From Derxia gummosa DSM 723 (GTDB lineage: Bacteria > Pseudomonadota > Gammaproteobacteria > Burkholderiales > Burkholderiaceae_E): a DNA stretch of 64,000 nucleotides. Location: the NCBI RefSeq assembly GCF_000482785.1, contig NZ_KI519500.1:121282-185281 (forward strand). The letters are read 5' to 3'. Under the pieces are notes generated by a model. The model was not told where the DNA came from. It searched no databases and saw nothing but the letters and a program-made list of their open reading frames with translations. Shown piece after piece: positions 39,294 to 49,355 of the stretch. Each line of letters begins with the position of its first letter. Position 1 is the stretch's first letter. Position numbers and translations under genes: made by a program.

Positions 39294-39650
39294 ATGAGAG
39301 TCACGAGCAAGATCAAGGATGGGCTGCGCACCGCGATGGGGGTGCGTGTCGAGCGTTCGCTGCCACCGGCGGGCGCGATGCCGGCTCATGGCGCCCATAT
39401 CGCGCGCGCCGACGTGCGCATCCGTGTCACGGCGGAAATGACGCCCGACCTATGGGAATGGCTGACCGTACGCGGCTGGCGCGAGATCGACCTGTCGTCA
39501 GACCGCCGCCGTTATCGCGTGGGCAAGCCGTCGGCGACGGAGGAACTTGCCTTCTGCAGCAACGACAGCCAGCGGTCGCGCGTCGAGCAGCATGTGATGG
39601 ACGCTGCCGAGTTCTCGTACCTCGAACTCGCGCGCAAGCCACAGCGCTGA
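39294..39650 (+). CDS. hypothetical protein, 118 aa
   Basis: Starts MRVTSKIKDGLRTAMGVRVE with an AGGAAGG ribosome binding site; an earlier in-frame ATG at 39273 lacks one. The protein is soluble and basic. Its middle (DVRIRVTAEMTPDLWEWLTVRGWREIDLSSDRRRYRVG) reads like a small mixed alpha/beta domain. I recognise no family. It is divergent from the stress protein gene, with about 220 bp between. Confidence 0.65.
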   Translation: MRVTSKIKDGLRTAMGVRVERSLPPAGAMPAHGAHIARADVRIRVTAEMTPDLWEWLTVRGWREIDLSSDRRRYRVGKPSATEELAFCSNDSQRSRVEQHVMDAAEFSYLELARKPQR

Positions 39651-39681
39651 CGCTTCCGGGCGGCCGGCCGCCCGCCCTGCA

Positions 39682-40065
39682 TCAACGCGCCGACTGCTGC
39701 CGACGCATCGCCGGCACGAGCGCGAGGGCAGTACGTGCCTGGTGCACCTCGAACAGCACGGTCAGGAACAGCAGTTCCGCCGCCACACCGACAAAGGCAC
39801 CGAACCCCGCCATCGCCCAGAACGGCCACATCGGCCCGAAATGTGCGCCGCGCTCCATGCTGCGACGCAGGCCACGCAGACGGTACTGACCGAACAGCGC
39901 CAGCATGAAGGCCACCAGCCAGGGCGTGCCGCCATGCATGCCGAGCGCCGCGCCGTCTACCAGCGGCAGGCCGGCGAGCCGCCAGCAGGCGATGCCGACC
40001 GCGACCAGCAGCACGAGTCGCAGTGTTGCCTGGGCGTTGAGCAGCGCCCGGTCGGCTGACTTCAT
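39682..40065 (-). CDS. hypothetical inner-membrane protein, 127 aa
   Basis: The start MKSADRALLNAQ follows a GAGGG site. Three hydrophobic segments suggest three membrane helices: LRLVLLVAVGIACWRLAGL, PWLVAFMLALFGQYRL and FWAMAGFGAFVGVAAELL. A short basic loop (RLRGLRRSMERG) lies between the second and third. No family is recognised. It is convergent with the hypothetical gene at 39294. Confidence 0.6.
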   Translation of the reverse strand: MKSADRALLNAQATLRLVLLVAVGIACWRLAGLPLVDGAALGMHGGTPWLVAFMLALFGQYRLRGLRRSMERGAHFGPMWPFWAMAGFGAFVGVAAELLFLTVLFEVHQARTALALVPAMRRQQSAR

Positions 40066-40402
40066 GCCCCATCCCTCAACCACCACGCCTGCCATCATCA
40101 TCTTCATCTCACGATTGCAGCCAAATCGAAGACCCGCAGGCCTGAGCGCATCCTGACGGACGCACGCAGGATTGTCAGGCATGACGAGCGAATGACTGAC
40201 AGGGAACAAACGCGCATTCCCCGCTGTGACCATCCGGCACTGTCATCGTTTCGCCATTTCCGTCAATTTGCGGCACCGCAGCAAGCATCGTTCCCCGAAC
40301 GGACTGCATCGCCTGACCGCCGGCCCGGCCCGCCAATCGCGGCACGGGAACCACGATGCCGTGACGGCGGTCGACCACAGATTGGACGCATTCCACGAAA
40401 CC
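40066..40402. other. 337-bp intergenic region 5' of the cobalamin adenosyltransferase
   Basis: It is divergent between the membrane protein and the adenosyltransferase. GC is lower near 40090-40130. I looked for a cobalamin riboswitch (B12-box-like sequence) and do not see one, nor any convincing promoter or gene. Confidence 0.35.
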
Positions 40403-40972
40403 ATGGCCGAAAGACTCTCTCGAATCGTGACCCGCAGCGGCGATGCAGGCCTGACCGGCCTGGCCGACGGCAGCCGCGTGCCCAAGGACGCGGCACGCAT
40501 CAACGCGCTCGGCGACATCGACGAATGCGGTAGCGCCATTGGCCTGCTGACATGCGAGCTGGAAGGCGAAGCGCGCTTCAACATGCTTGCCGCCGAACTG
40601 GTACGTGTGCAGCACGATCTGTTCGATCTCGGTGGCGAGCTGTCGCTGCCCGGGCATCCGGTCATCACCGAGGCGCAGGTGGCGCGGCTGGAGCAATGGA
40701 TTGCGCGCGACAACGCAACGCTGCCCCCCCTGCGCAATTTCGTGCTCGCCGGCGGCACGCGCGCGGCGGCAGTGGCGCATCTCGCGCGTACGGTGGCGCG
40801 CCGGGCCGAGCGCGCGATCGTGCATCTCGGGCATGCGGAAGCGGTGTCGGAACCGGTGCGCCAGTACGTGAACCGGCTGTCGGACTGGCTGTTCATCGTC
40901 GCGCGCCGGCTCAACCGCGAATGCGGGCGCGCCGACGTGCTGTGGCAGCAGCGCGGCCCTGACGGCGGTTAG
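40403..40972 (+). CDS. ATP:cob(I)alamin adenosyltransferase (PduO type)
   Basis: A 189-residue enzyme that attaches the adenosyl group of ATP to cob(I)alamin to form coenzyme B12. The ATP-binding N-terminus is RIVTRSGDAGLTGLADGSRVPKD, followed by GDIDECGSAIGLL. The C-terminal signature RRAERAIV and NRLSDWLFIVARRLN is intact. ATG at 40403 gives the normal family N-terminus (MAERLSRI); the frame is open further 5' without similarity. Confidence 0.94.
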   Translation: MAERLSRIVTRSGDAGLTGLADGSRVPKDAARINALGDIDECGSAIGLLTCELEGEARFNMLAAELVRVQHDLFDLGGELSLPGHPVITEAQVARLEQWIARDNATLPPLRNFVLAGGTRAAAVAHLARTVARRAERAIVHLGHAEAVSEPVRQYVNRLSDWLFIVARRLNRECGRADVLWQQRGPDGG

Positions 40973-41018
40973 CCAGCGTCGCACTGCGCCGTCCGCGCCC
41001 GCCAATGCTGACCGCGCG

Positions 41019-41561
41019 CTAGTTGCTGCGCATCGTTTCCATGTAGGCGACGAGCTTGGCACCGGTCTGGCGCAGGCGCTGCGACAGCATGCGGTTGAGC
41101 TTGAGCAGGATGCGCGAGGCCAGTTCCGGCTCGCGATCCACCAGCTCCTCGAAATGCCGCCCGTGCAGCACGGCGAAGGTGGCGTCTTCCAGCAGCTGGC
41201 AGGAGGCGAAACGCGGCTCGCCGTCGAGCATCGACATCTCGCCGAGCGTCTCGCCGGGCCGCACGATGGCGATACGCTTGGTCATGCCCCAGCGATCGCG
41301 CTTCACCACCTCGACCGAACCGCTGATGACCAGCAGCATGAAATCGCCCGGCTCGCCCTCGCCGATGACACAAGTGCCCGCGCCGGCCGTCCACAGGTCC
41401 ATGAAGCCCGCGAGACGGCGTACCTCTTCCAGCGTACGGTCCTGCAGCATCGGCGAGCGGTGGACGAGTACGTGAATCTGCTCGGCATAGCGCGAGGCCG
41501 AGCCTTCGTAACGGCAGCCGAGGTAGCGCAGGCGATCCTGGTAGGTGGTGAGCGAGGTCAC
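41019..41561 (-). CDS. cyclic nucleotide-binding domain protein without DNA-binding domain
   Basis: A 180-residue protein containing a single Crp-like cNMP-binding fold (about residues 35-150: ISGSVEVVKRDRWG, VRPGETLGEMSMLDGEPRFASC, LHGRHFEEL). The usual C-terminal helix-turn-helix is missing; the protein ends shortly after the long C-helix. It may therefore act as a ligand-binding adaptor. The phosphate-binding cassette GEMSMLDGEPRFAS lacks the canonical Arg-Ala pair of cAMP receptors, so the ligand is uncertain. Confidence 0.85.
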   Translation of the reverse strand: MTSLTTYQDRLRYLGCRYEGSASRYAEQIHVLVHRSPMLQDRTLEEVRRLAGFMDLWTAGAGTCVIGEGEPGDFMLLVISGSVEVVKRDRWGMTKRIAIVRPGETLGEMSMLDGEPRFASCQLLEDATFAVLHGRHFEELVDREPELASRILLKLNRMLSQRLRQTGAKLVAYMETMRSN

Positions 41562-41660
41562 GGGGCAGTCCGGGCGACCGGCCGCGCATCAGCGCCGCCC
41601 GGTCTGGTTGATCGAGACGGCTGCCTCGCGGCGACCGCGCTTCGAGTGTAGGAGCGCCGC

Positions 41661-42725
41661 TCAGTCCACTTCAAGCTGATCGCGCGCCGCGACCGAGGCC
41701 GCGAGGCCGTCGAGCAGCGCGGCGGAGTCGTCCCAGCCGATGCAGGCATCGGTGATCGACTGGCCGTAGCACAGCTCCTTGCCCGCCACGAGATCCTGGC
41801 GACCGGCGACGAGATGGCTCTCGACCATCACGCCGAACACGCGGTCCTCGCCGCCGGCGATCTGGCCGCCCACGTCCTTGGCCACGAGGATCTGGTTCTC
41901 GTGCTTCTTGCTGGAATTGGCGTGCGAGAAGTCGATCATCACGCGGCCCGGCAGGCTGGCCTTCTCAAGTTCCTTGCAGGCGGCGTCGACGCTCGCCGCA
42001 TCGAAGTTGGTGGTCTTGCCGCCGCGCAGGATGACGTGGCAGTCGCCGTTGCCCGCCGTCGCGACGATGGCCGAATGGCCGCCCTTCGTGACCGACAGGA
42101 AATGGTGCGGATGCGCCGCCGCCTTGATCGCATCGACCGCGATCTTGATGTTGCCGTCCGTGCCGTTCTTGAAGCCGACCGGGCAGCTCAGCCCCGAGGC
42201 CAGCTCGCGGTGCACCTGGCTTTCGGTGGTGCGCGCGCCGATCGCGCCCCAGGAGATGAGGTCGGCGATGTACTGCGGCGAGATCATGTCGAGGAATTCG
42301 CTGCCGGCCGGCAGGCCCAGCTCCGCGATCTCCAGCAGCAGCTGGCGCGCGCGGCGCAGGCCGTCGTTGATCTTGAAGCTGTTGTCCATGTGCGGATCGT
42401 TGATCAGCCCCTTCCAGCCAACCGTGGTGCGCGGCTTCTCGAAGTACACGCGCATGACGATTTCCAGCGTGTCCTTGTACTTCTCGCGCAGCGGCGCGAG
42501 GCGGCGCGCGTAGTCAAGCGCGGCGGCCGGATCGTGGATCGAGCACGGCCCGATGATGACCAGCAGGCGGCGGTCCGTGCCCTGCAGGATGTTGTGGATC
42601 GCGCGACGGGCGCCGTAGACGGTGGCCGCCGCCTTTTCCGAGCAGGGGAACTCGCGGATCAGATGGGCGGGCGGGGTGAGTTCAAGGATTTCCTTGATGC
42701 GGACGTCGTCGGTGCTGTGGGTCAT
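41661..42725 (-). CDS. aroG: 3-deoxy-7-phosphoheptulonate (DAHP) synthase
   Basis: The first enzyme of the shikimate pathway, condensing phosphoenolpyruvate and erythrose 4-phosphate. The 354-residue protein is a type I-alpha (AroFGH-like) enzyme: LLVIIGPCSIHD, MRVYFEKPRTTVGWKGLINDP, GARTTESQVHRELASGLSCPVGFKNGTDG and DFSHANSSK. AAGGAAAG precedes the ATG. An attenuator with an aromatic-rich leader peptide lies directly 5' of the gene, so expression is probably reduced when charged Tyr-, Phe- and Trp-tRNAs are plentiful, on top of any allosteric feedback. Confidence 0.97.
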   Translation of the reverse strand: MTHSTDDVRIKEILELTPPAHLIREFPCSEKAAATVYGARRAIHNILQGTDRRLLVIIGPCSIHDPAAALDYARRLAPLREKYKDTLEIVMRVYFEKPRTTVGWKGLINDPHMDNSFKINDGLRRARQLLLEIAELGLPAGSEFLDMISPQYIADLISWGAIGARTTESQVHRELASGLSCPVGFKNGTDGNIKIAVDAIKAAAHPHHFLSVTKGGHSAIVATAGNGDCHVILRGGKTTNFDAASVDAACKELEKASLPGRVMIDFSHANSSKKHENQILVAKDVGGQIAGGEDRVFGVMVESHLVAGRQDLVAGKELCYGQSITDACIGWDDSAALLDGLAASVAARDQLEVD

Positions 42726-42775
42726 GGCGCTTTCCTTCGGTGGGCTGTGCGGTGCCGGTGCGATTCCGAGGCGGC

Positions 42776-42811
42776 AAAAAAAAACCGCCGGGGCTTGGGC
42801 CGGCGGTTTTT
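42776..42811 (-). terminator. attenuator terminator in the aroG leader
   Basis: On the minus strand, AAAAACCGCCGG pairs with CCGGCGGTTTTT around an 8-nt loop, with a run of nine T in total. It lies between the leader peptide stop (42832) and the aroG ATG (42725). Its 5' arm can instead pair with leader codons 16-18: GCCGGCG (42853-42847) matches CGCCGGC (42805-42799) perfectly, and GCT/AGC extends this after a 3-nt bulge. The two pairings exclude each other, as in ribosome-mediated attenuators. Confidence 0.88.
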
Positions 42812-42831
42812 CGGGATTCGCGGGTTGCGCG

Positions 42832-42900
42832 TCAGTTCCTTCCCTTCGCCGGCAGCGATGGAAACCAGAAAAAGAAGGAAAAGTAGTAGGCGCGGTTCAT
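42832..42900 (-). CDS. aroG attenuator leader peptide, 22 aa
   Basis: A 23-codon frame (ATG at 42900, TGA at 42834-42832) just 5' of the aroG attenuator. Residues 5-13 read YYFSFFFWF: eight aromatic residues in nine codons, covering Tyr, Phe and Trp, the three end products of the pathway that aroG opens. The remainder is PSLPAKGRN. A weak GAG site (TGAGATCGCC) precedes the ATG. A ribosome stalled in the aromatic run would leave codons 16-18 free to form the antiterminator; a ribosome reaching the stop would cover them and let the terminator form. The logic parallels E. coli pheL and trpL. Confidence 0.85.
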   Translation of the reverse strand: MNRAYYFSFFFWFPSLPAKGRN

Positions 42901-43128
42901 GGCGATCTCAGGCGGGGGATAAGACCATCGAGCGCAGCCCGGCACAAGCCGGGCAATTCCACATCAAGAAATTTATCGACCGATTGTCGGCAGAAGCGCC
43001 GCATTCGCGTGCGATGAACGCGCGCGTACGGCCGATTTGCGCGCGCAATGGTGGGCTTGCGCCGCCTCGCGCACCGAGCCGGCGGGCCGACCGCGACGCC
43101 TTGCGGCATGCGGCCCGCCCGACCGGCG

Positions 43129-44604
<1,476 letters not shown>

Positions 44605-44809
44605 CCTGTCCTCCGCGGGCACCGGGCCCGCTGGCTGGGCGCGCCGGGCGCGCCTACAAATGATTCATTTCCCACCGGGATGGCGGCGCGATTCAAGGAT
44701 CGCGCCAGCCGGCGTCGCCCGGTCCGCCGAATTGCATGGCCGCTTGCGGCATCGGACCGCGCGGCGAGGGGCGGGTTCGACCCGCTGCCGCGCGGAACCT
44801 GCCGCGCCA

Positions 44810-45637
44810 TCACATCCGCCGGTGCCGCAGCGCAGGCAGATTGCCGCGCGTCGCCTCGATCAGCTTGAGGTCGATCGCGCCGATCGCAATGCCCTCGCCC
44901 TCCGGCTTGACCGAGACGATGTTGCCCCACGGGTCGATCAGCATCGAATGTCCCCAGGTGCGGCGGCCGTTCTCATGCTTGCCGCCCTGGGCCGAGGCCA
45001 GCACGTAGCACTGGTTCTCGACCGCGCGGGCGCGCAGCAGCACCTCCCAGTGCGCGCTGCCCGTCGTGTGGGTGAAGGCCGCCGGCAGCACGATGAGGCC
45101 CACGTCGCCCATCGCGCGGAAGAGTTCGGGAAAGCGCAGGTCGTAGCAGATCGACAGGCCCACGCGGCCGAAAGGCGCGTCGAACACCGCCGGCTGCGGC
45201 TCGCCCGCGACGATGGTGCGCGACTCGTCATAGCTCTCCTCGCCCTTGCGGAAGCCGAAGAGATGGATCTTGTCGTAGCGGGCGGCGACCGCGCCGTCGG
45301 GTCCGTAGACGAGCGTGGTGTTGAGCACCTTGGCCGGATCGTCGGCCGCGAGCGGCACGGTGCCGCCGACGAGCCAGATGCCGTGCTTCGCGGCCGTCTC
45401 GCTCAGGAAGCGCTGGATCGGGCCGGCGGGCGCGGCGGCGTCGAAGGGCTCGCGCACGCGCACCTTGTCGTCGTCGCTCGCGCCCATGAGGCAGAAGTAT
45501 TCGGGCAGCGCGACGAGCTTGGCGCCCTGCGCGGCGGCCTCGGCCACGAGGCGGCCGGCGGCGGCGAGATTGGCTTCGACATGGGTGCCCGACACGGTCT
45601 GGCAGGCGGCGACGAGGAAGGGCGCGGAGTCGGTCAT
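44810..45637 (-). CDS. carbon-nitrogen hydrolase (nitrilase family, Nit-like amidase)
   Basis: A 275-residue nitrilase-fold amidase. The Glu-Lys-Cys triad is visible: Glu in LVALPEYF, Lys in YDKIHLFGF and Cys in [10 protein letters not shown]. Close relatives (Nit1/NitA-like) deaminate damaged glutathione, which is the likely but unproven role. It precedes tldD in the same direction, a conserved neighbourhood in betaproteobacteria, and is divergent from glnE. Confidence 0.9.
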   Translation of the reverse strand: MTDSAPFLVAACQTVSGTHVEANLAAAGRLVAEAAAQGAKLVALPEYFCLMGASDDDKVRVREPFDAAAPAGPIQRFLSETAAKHGIWLVGGTVPLAADDPAKVLNTTLVYGPDGAVAARYDKIHLFGFRKGEESYDESRTIVAGEPQPAVFDAPFGRVGLSICYDLRFPELFRAMGDVGLIVLPAAFTHTTGSAHWEVLLRARAVENQCYVLASAQGGKHENGRRTWGHSMLIDPWGNIVSVKPEGEGIAIGAIDLKLIEATRGNLPALRHRRM

Positions 45638-45783
45638 CGGCAGTGGCGGCGCGAGGCCGGAAGCAGGGCCGGCAGGGCGGCGGCGCCGACAATCGTGCGG
45701 CGGCGCTGAGATGCCGGCGGTTGGGCAGCGGCGCGGTCCACAGGCCGGGTTGCCCCGGCGGCGGTCGCCCGAGGGGCCGCGCC

Positions 45784-45789
45784 TAGAAT
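45784..45789 (+). promoter_or_regulatory. -10 element before glnE
   Basis: TAGAAT lies 68 bp before the glnE ATG in the gap shared with the nitrilase gene. No good -35 is seen at the expected distance. Confidence 0.35.
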
Positions 45790-45856
45790 GTCCGGCCCAA
45801 TCTAGCACAGGGCTTCGGGCGTTCCGGCGCCCTCGCCCGCCTCCGGAAATACGCCG

Positions 45857-48800
45857 ATGCCGCCCGTTCCCGTACCGGTTTCCGCCGCCGATCTCCCCCG
45901 TCTCGCGCCCGCGCGTGCCGCCGATCCGGCCGCGCCGCTCGCGCCGCAGTTCAGCGATTACGCGCGGCGGATGCTCGTCGCCGATCCTGGCCGGGCGCGC
46001 TGGCTGGCGGCGGACGCGGCGCTGCCGTCGGAGGTGACGGCCGATGGCGCCGGCATCGACGCCCTCGCCGACGCCGCCATCTCCGCCGACGCGGCCGGCT
46101 GCGAGGCGGTCGATCCGCCCGCGCCGCTGGCTGCCGAGCGCCGCGCGGTGCAACGCGAGAGCGAACCGTCGTCGGCGGGCTGGGCCGGATCGCCGGCCGC
46201 GCTCGAACGCCTGCGCGCCGAGCTGGCCGCGCGGCTCGACGCGCTGCTCGCCGAGGACGGCATTGCGCCGGCGACTCCGGGCGCGAGCACGACGGACGGC
46301 GGCGCATCGGCCCATGCATCAGCCGGCACACCCGCCCGCTCCGACCCCGCCACCCTCGAACCCAGACTCCGCCGCGCCCTGCGCCGCCTGCGCGCCGAGA
46401 CGATGCTGCGCGCGATGGAAGCTGACCTCGCCGGCCGCTGGACGCTCGCCGACGTGACCGCCGCGATGACCGCCCTCGCCGAGCTGGCCATCCGCCGCGC
46501 CGCCGACCTCGCCTACGACCGCCTCGCCGCCGTGCACGGCACGCCGCGCGCGGCCGACGGCGGCGACGCGCCCGAGCCCTTCATCGTCATCGGCATGGGC
46601 AAGCTCGGCGGCGGCGAGCTGAACGTGTCGTCGGACATCGACCTGATCTTCATGTACCGCGAGCGCGGCGAGACGCGCGGCGGCCCGAAGCCCATCGGCA
46701 ACCATGAATTCTTCGTGCAGCTCGGCCGGCGCGTGATGGCCACGATCGCCGAGGTGGACGGCGACGGCTATGTCTTCCGCGTGGACATGCGCCTGCGCCC
46801 CAACGGCGACGCCGGCCCGCTCGCCACCAGCTACGCGATGCTGGAGGAGTACCTGCACGTGCAGGGCCGCGAATGGGAGCGCTACGCCTGGATCAAGGCC
46901 CGCATCGTCGGCGCGAGCTGCGGCAGCGCGCCCGCGCCCGCCATCGCCGACCTCGAACGCGAGCTGGAGCCGCTGCGCCGGCCCTTCGTGTTCCGCAAGT
47001 ACCTCGACTTCGGCGCCATCGGCGCGATGCGCGAGCTGCACCGCCAGATCCGCGCCGAGGGCGCCGCGCGCGCCGCGCGCCGTCCGGCGCTCGCGCTCGA
47101 CGTCAAGCTCGGGCGCGGCGGCATCCGCGAGATCGAGTTCATCGCCCAGGTGTTCCAGCTTATCCGCGGCGGGCGCGAGCCGCGCCTGCAATGCAGGCCG
47201 ACCTGCTTCGTGCTCGACCAGCTCGCCCGCCTCGGCCTCATGCCGCGCGAGACGGTCGATGCGCTCATCGCCGCCTATGACTGGCTGCGCGCCGCCGAGC
47301 ACCGCGTGCAGTACATCGACGACGCCCAGACCCATCACCTGCCCGTGTCCGACGAAGGCCGCGCCCGCATCGCCGCGATGATGGGCGCGCCCGACGCCGC
47401 CACGCTGCTCGCCGATTACGAGCGGCTGCGCGAGTTCGTCGCGGGCGTGTTCGACTCGGTGTTCGTGACCGACCGCGAAGGTGGCGGCAACGGCGGGCGC
47501 GACACCGGGCGCAACGGCGGGTCGGCCGGCGCTGGCGCGACCGGCGGCCACCGGAGCAACGGCGGCAACGGCGGCAACGGCGGCAACAGCGGCAACAGCG
47601 GCAACAGCGGCAACAGCGGCAACGGCAAGCCGACCCTAGCGGGCCAACCCGGCACCGACACCGACGACGCCCACCCCGCCCCGGCGCGCGACTGGTTCAC
47701 CGCCCTCGCCGCCGCCTCGGCGGCCGGCCCCGCCCCCGACGCCGCCGACCTCGCCCGCGACGCCGCCCTCGCCGCGCTCGCCGCCCACGGCCTGCGCGAC
47801 GCCGACGGCATCGCCGACCGCCTCGTCGCCCTCGCGCGCTCGCCGCGCCTGCGCGCCCTGCCCGACGCCAGCCGCGAGCGCCTGCTGCCGCTGCTCGACC
47901 GCATCCTCGCCATCGCCGCCGGCCATGCCGAGCCGGCCGCCCTCGTCGCCCGCTTCGCCGACCTGCTCGACGCCATCGCCCGCCGCAGCGCCTACCTCGT
48001 GCTGCTGGCCGAATACCCCGCCGCGCTCGACCGCGTCGCCGCCGTGCTCGCTGCCTCGCCCTGGGCCGCCGGCTATCTGCGCGCCCGCCCGCTGCTGCTC
48101 GACGAACTGCTGGCCGACCGCGCCGCCGCCCAGCCCGACTGGGCCGCCGAACGCGAAGCGCTGCACGCCCGCCTCGCCGCCACCGTCCTGCCCGACGGCA
48201 AGCCCGACATCGAGCACCGCATGGACGTGCTGCGCGAGACCCAGCACCTCTGGACCTTCCGCCTGCTGGCCGAAGACCTCGCCGGTCGCCTCACCGTCGA
48301 GAAGCTCGCCGACGCGCTCAGCGATCTGGCCGACCTCATCGTCGGTGCCGCGCTGCGCTTCTGCTGGCAGCAGGTGCGCGAAGCCGCGTCGCTCGCGCTG
48401 CCCGACGAACCCGGCTTTGCCGTCATCGCCTACGGCAAGCTCGGCGGGCGCGAGATCGGCTACATGAGCGACCTTGACCTGATCTTCCTGTTCCGCGAGC
48501 CGGAGGACGCCGCCTTCGCCGAGCGCGCCCAGGAGATCTACGGCCGCTTCGCCCAGCGCCTGCTCAACTGGCTCACCGCCCACACCGCCGCCGGCCGGCT
48601 CTACGACGTGGACATGCGCCTGCGGCCCAACGGCAACGCCGGCCTGCTGGTGTCGAGCTGGGCCGCCTTCGAGCGCTACCAGACCGGCGGCGGCGGCAAC
48701 ACGGCCTGGGTGTGGGAGCACCAGGCGCTGACGCGGGCGCGCTTCTGCGCCGGCGACGCCGAACTGGGCGCGCGCTTCGAGGCGCTGCGCCGCCGCGTGC

Positions 48801-49261
48801 TGCAAACCGAGCGCGACGTGCCCGCGACGCTGGCCGAGATCGCCGCGATGCGCGTGCGCATGCACGAAGGCCATGCCAACAAGACCGCGCTGTTCGACCT
48901 CAAGCACGATCGCGGCGGCATGGTGGACATCGAGTTCATGGTGCAGGCGCTGGTGCTCGTGCATTCGCACCGCTTTCCCGAACTGGCCGACGACGCCGGC
49001 AACATCGCGCTGCTGGCGCGCGCCGGCGCCCACGGGCTGCTGCCGGCCGACCTCGCCGCCCGGGCCGGCGACGCTTACCGGCGCTTCCGCGCCGAACAGC
49101 ACCGCCAGCGCCTCGCCGTCGAGACCGCCGCCGGCCCGAGCCGCGTGCCGCCCGAAGGCTTCGCCGCCGAGCGCGACGCGGTGACACGCGCCTGGGACAT
49201 CGTCTTCGCCGACGCCGCGCCGGCCACCGGCCTCGGCCCCGGCACCCGACTGCCCGAATGA
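45857..49261 (+). CDS. glnE: glutamine synthetase adenylyltransferase/deadenylase
   Basis: A 1134-residue two-domain enzyme that adds AMP to, and removes it from, glutamine synthetase in response to PII. Both nucleotidyltransferase domains are intact: GMGKLGGGELNVSSDIDLIF from residue 246 (deadenylase half) and AYGKLGGREIGYMSDLDLIF from about 857 (adenylylating half). It is roughly 180 residues longer than the E. coli protein. The excess is an N-terminal Ala-rich region, an Ala/Thr-rich loop near residues 140-165, and a Gly/Asn/Ser repeat insertion at about residues 540-620 in the linker between the two halves. Confidence 0.95.
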   Translation: MPPVPVPVSAADLPRLAPARAADPAAPLAPQFSDYARRMLVADPGRARWLAADAALPSEVTADGAGIDALADAAISADAAGCEAVDPPAPLAAERRAVQRESEPSSAGWAGSPAALERLRAELAARLDALLAEDGIAPATPGASTTDGGASAHASAGTPARSDPATLEPRLRRALRRLRAETMLRAMEADLAGRWTLADVTAAMTALAELAIRRAADLAYDRLAAVHGTPRAADGGDAPEPFIVIGMGKLGGGELNVSSDIDLIFMYRERGETRGGPKPIGNHEFFVQLGRRVMATIAEVDGDGYVFRVDMRLRPNGDAGPLATSYAMLEEYLHVQGREWERYAWIKARIVGASCGSAPAPAIADLERELEPLRRPFVFRKYLDFGAIGAMRELHRQIRAEGAARAARRPALALDVKLGRGGIREIEFIAQVFQLIRGGREPRLQCRPTCFVLDQLARLGLMPRETVDALIAAYDWLRAAEHRVQYIDDAQTHHLPVSDEGRARIAAMMGAPDAATLLADYERLREFVAGVFDSVFVTDREGGGNGGRDTGRNGGSAGAGATGGHRSNGGNGGNGGNSGNSGNSGNSGNGKPTLAGQPGTDTDDAHPAPARDWFTALAAASAAGPAPDAADLARDAALAALAAHGLRDADGIADRLVALARSPRLRALPDASRERLLPLLDRILAIAAGHAEPAALVARFADLLDAIARRSAYLVLLAEYPAALDRVAAVLAASPWAAGYLRARPLLLDELLADRAAAQPDWAAEREALHARLAATVLPDGKPDIEHRMDVLRETQHLWTFRLLAEDLAGRLTVEKLADALSDLADLIVGAALRFCWQQVREAASLALPDEPGFAVIAYGKLGGREIGYMSDLDLIFLFREPEDAAFAERAQEIYGRFAQRLLNWLTAHTAAGRLYDVDMRLRPNGNAGLLVSSWAAFERYQTGGGGNTAWVWEHQALTRARFCAGDAELGARFEALRRRVLQTERDVPATLAEIAAMRVRMHEGHANKTALFDLKHDRGGMVDIEFMVQALVLVHSHRFPELADDAGNIALLARAGAHGLLPADLAARAGDAYRRFRAEQHRQRLAVETAAGPSRVPPEGFAAERDAVTRAWDIVFADAAPATGLGPGTRLPE
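47558..47626 (+). repeat. 9-bp tandem repeat inside glnE
   Basis: Three copies of AACGGCGGC are followed by four of AACAGCGGC and a partial copy. All stay in frame and encode the Asn-Gly-Gly / Asn-Ser-Gly run of the GlnE linker. Identical 9-bp units are prone to slippage, so copy number may vary between strains without breaking the frame. Confidence 0.9.
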
Positions 49262-49355
49262 CGCGGCCCGCGACGGCGCCGCGCGGCGCTCCGCCCGGGC
49301 GCCGCGAGCCGACCTCGCCCGCCTCCGCCCCCGACCTCCTCCGCACACAACACCC

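Noticed and set aside
40066..40402. Cobalamin riboswitch before the cobalamin adenosyltransferase gene
   Set aside because: No B12-box-like sequence or typical multi-helix arrangement was recognised in the 337-bp region.
42938..42953. CCCGGC/GCCGGG hairpin 5' of the aroG leader peptide as a terminator of tldD
   Set aside because: No T-run follows on the minus strand. It may simply be part of the leader 5' UTR.
47558..47626. Possible CRISPR or regulatory repeat in glnE
   Set aside because: The 9-bp units are contiguous without spacers, stay in frame, and encode a plausible flexible linker.
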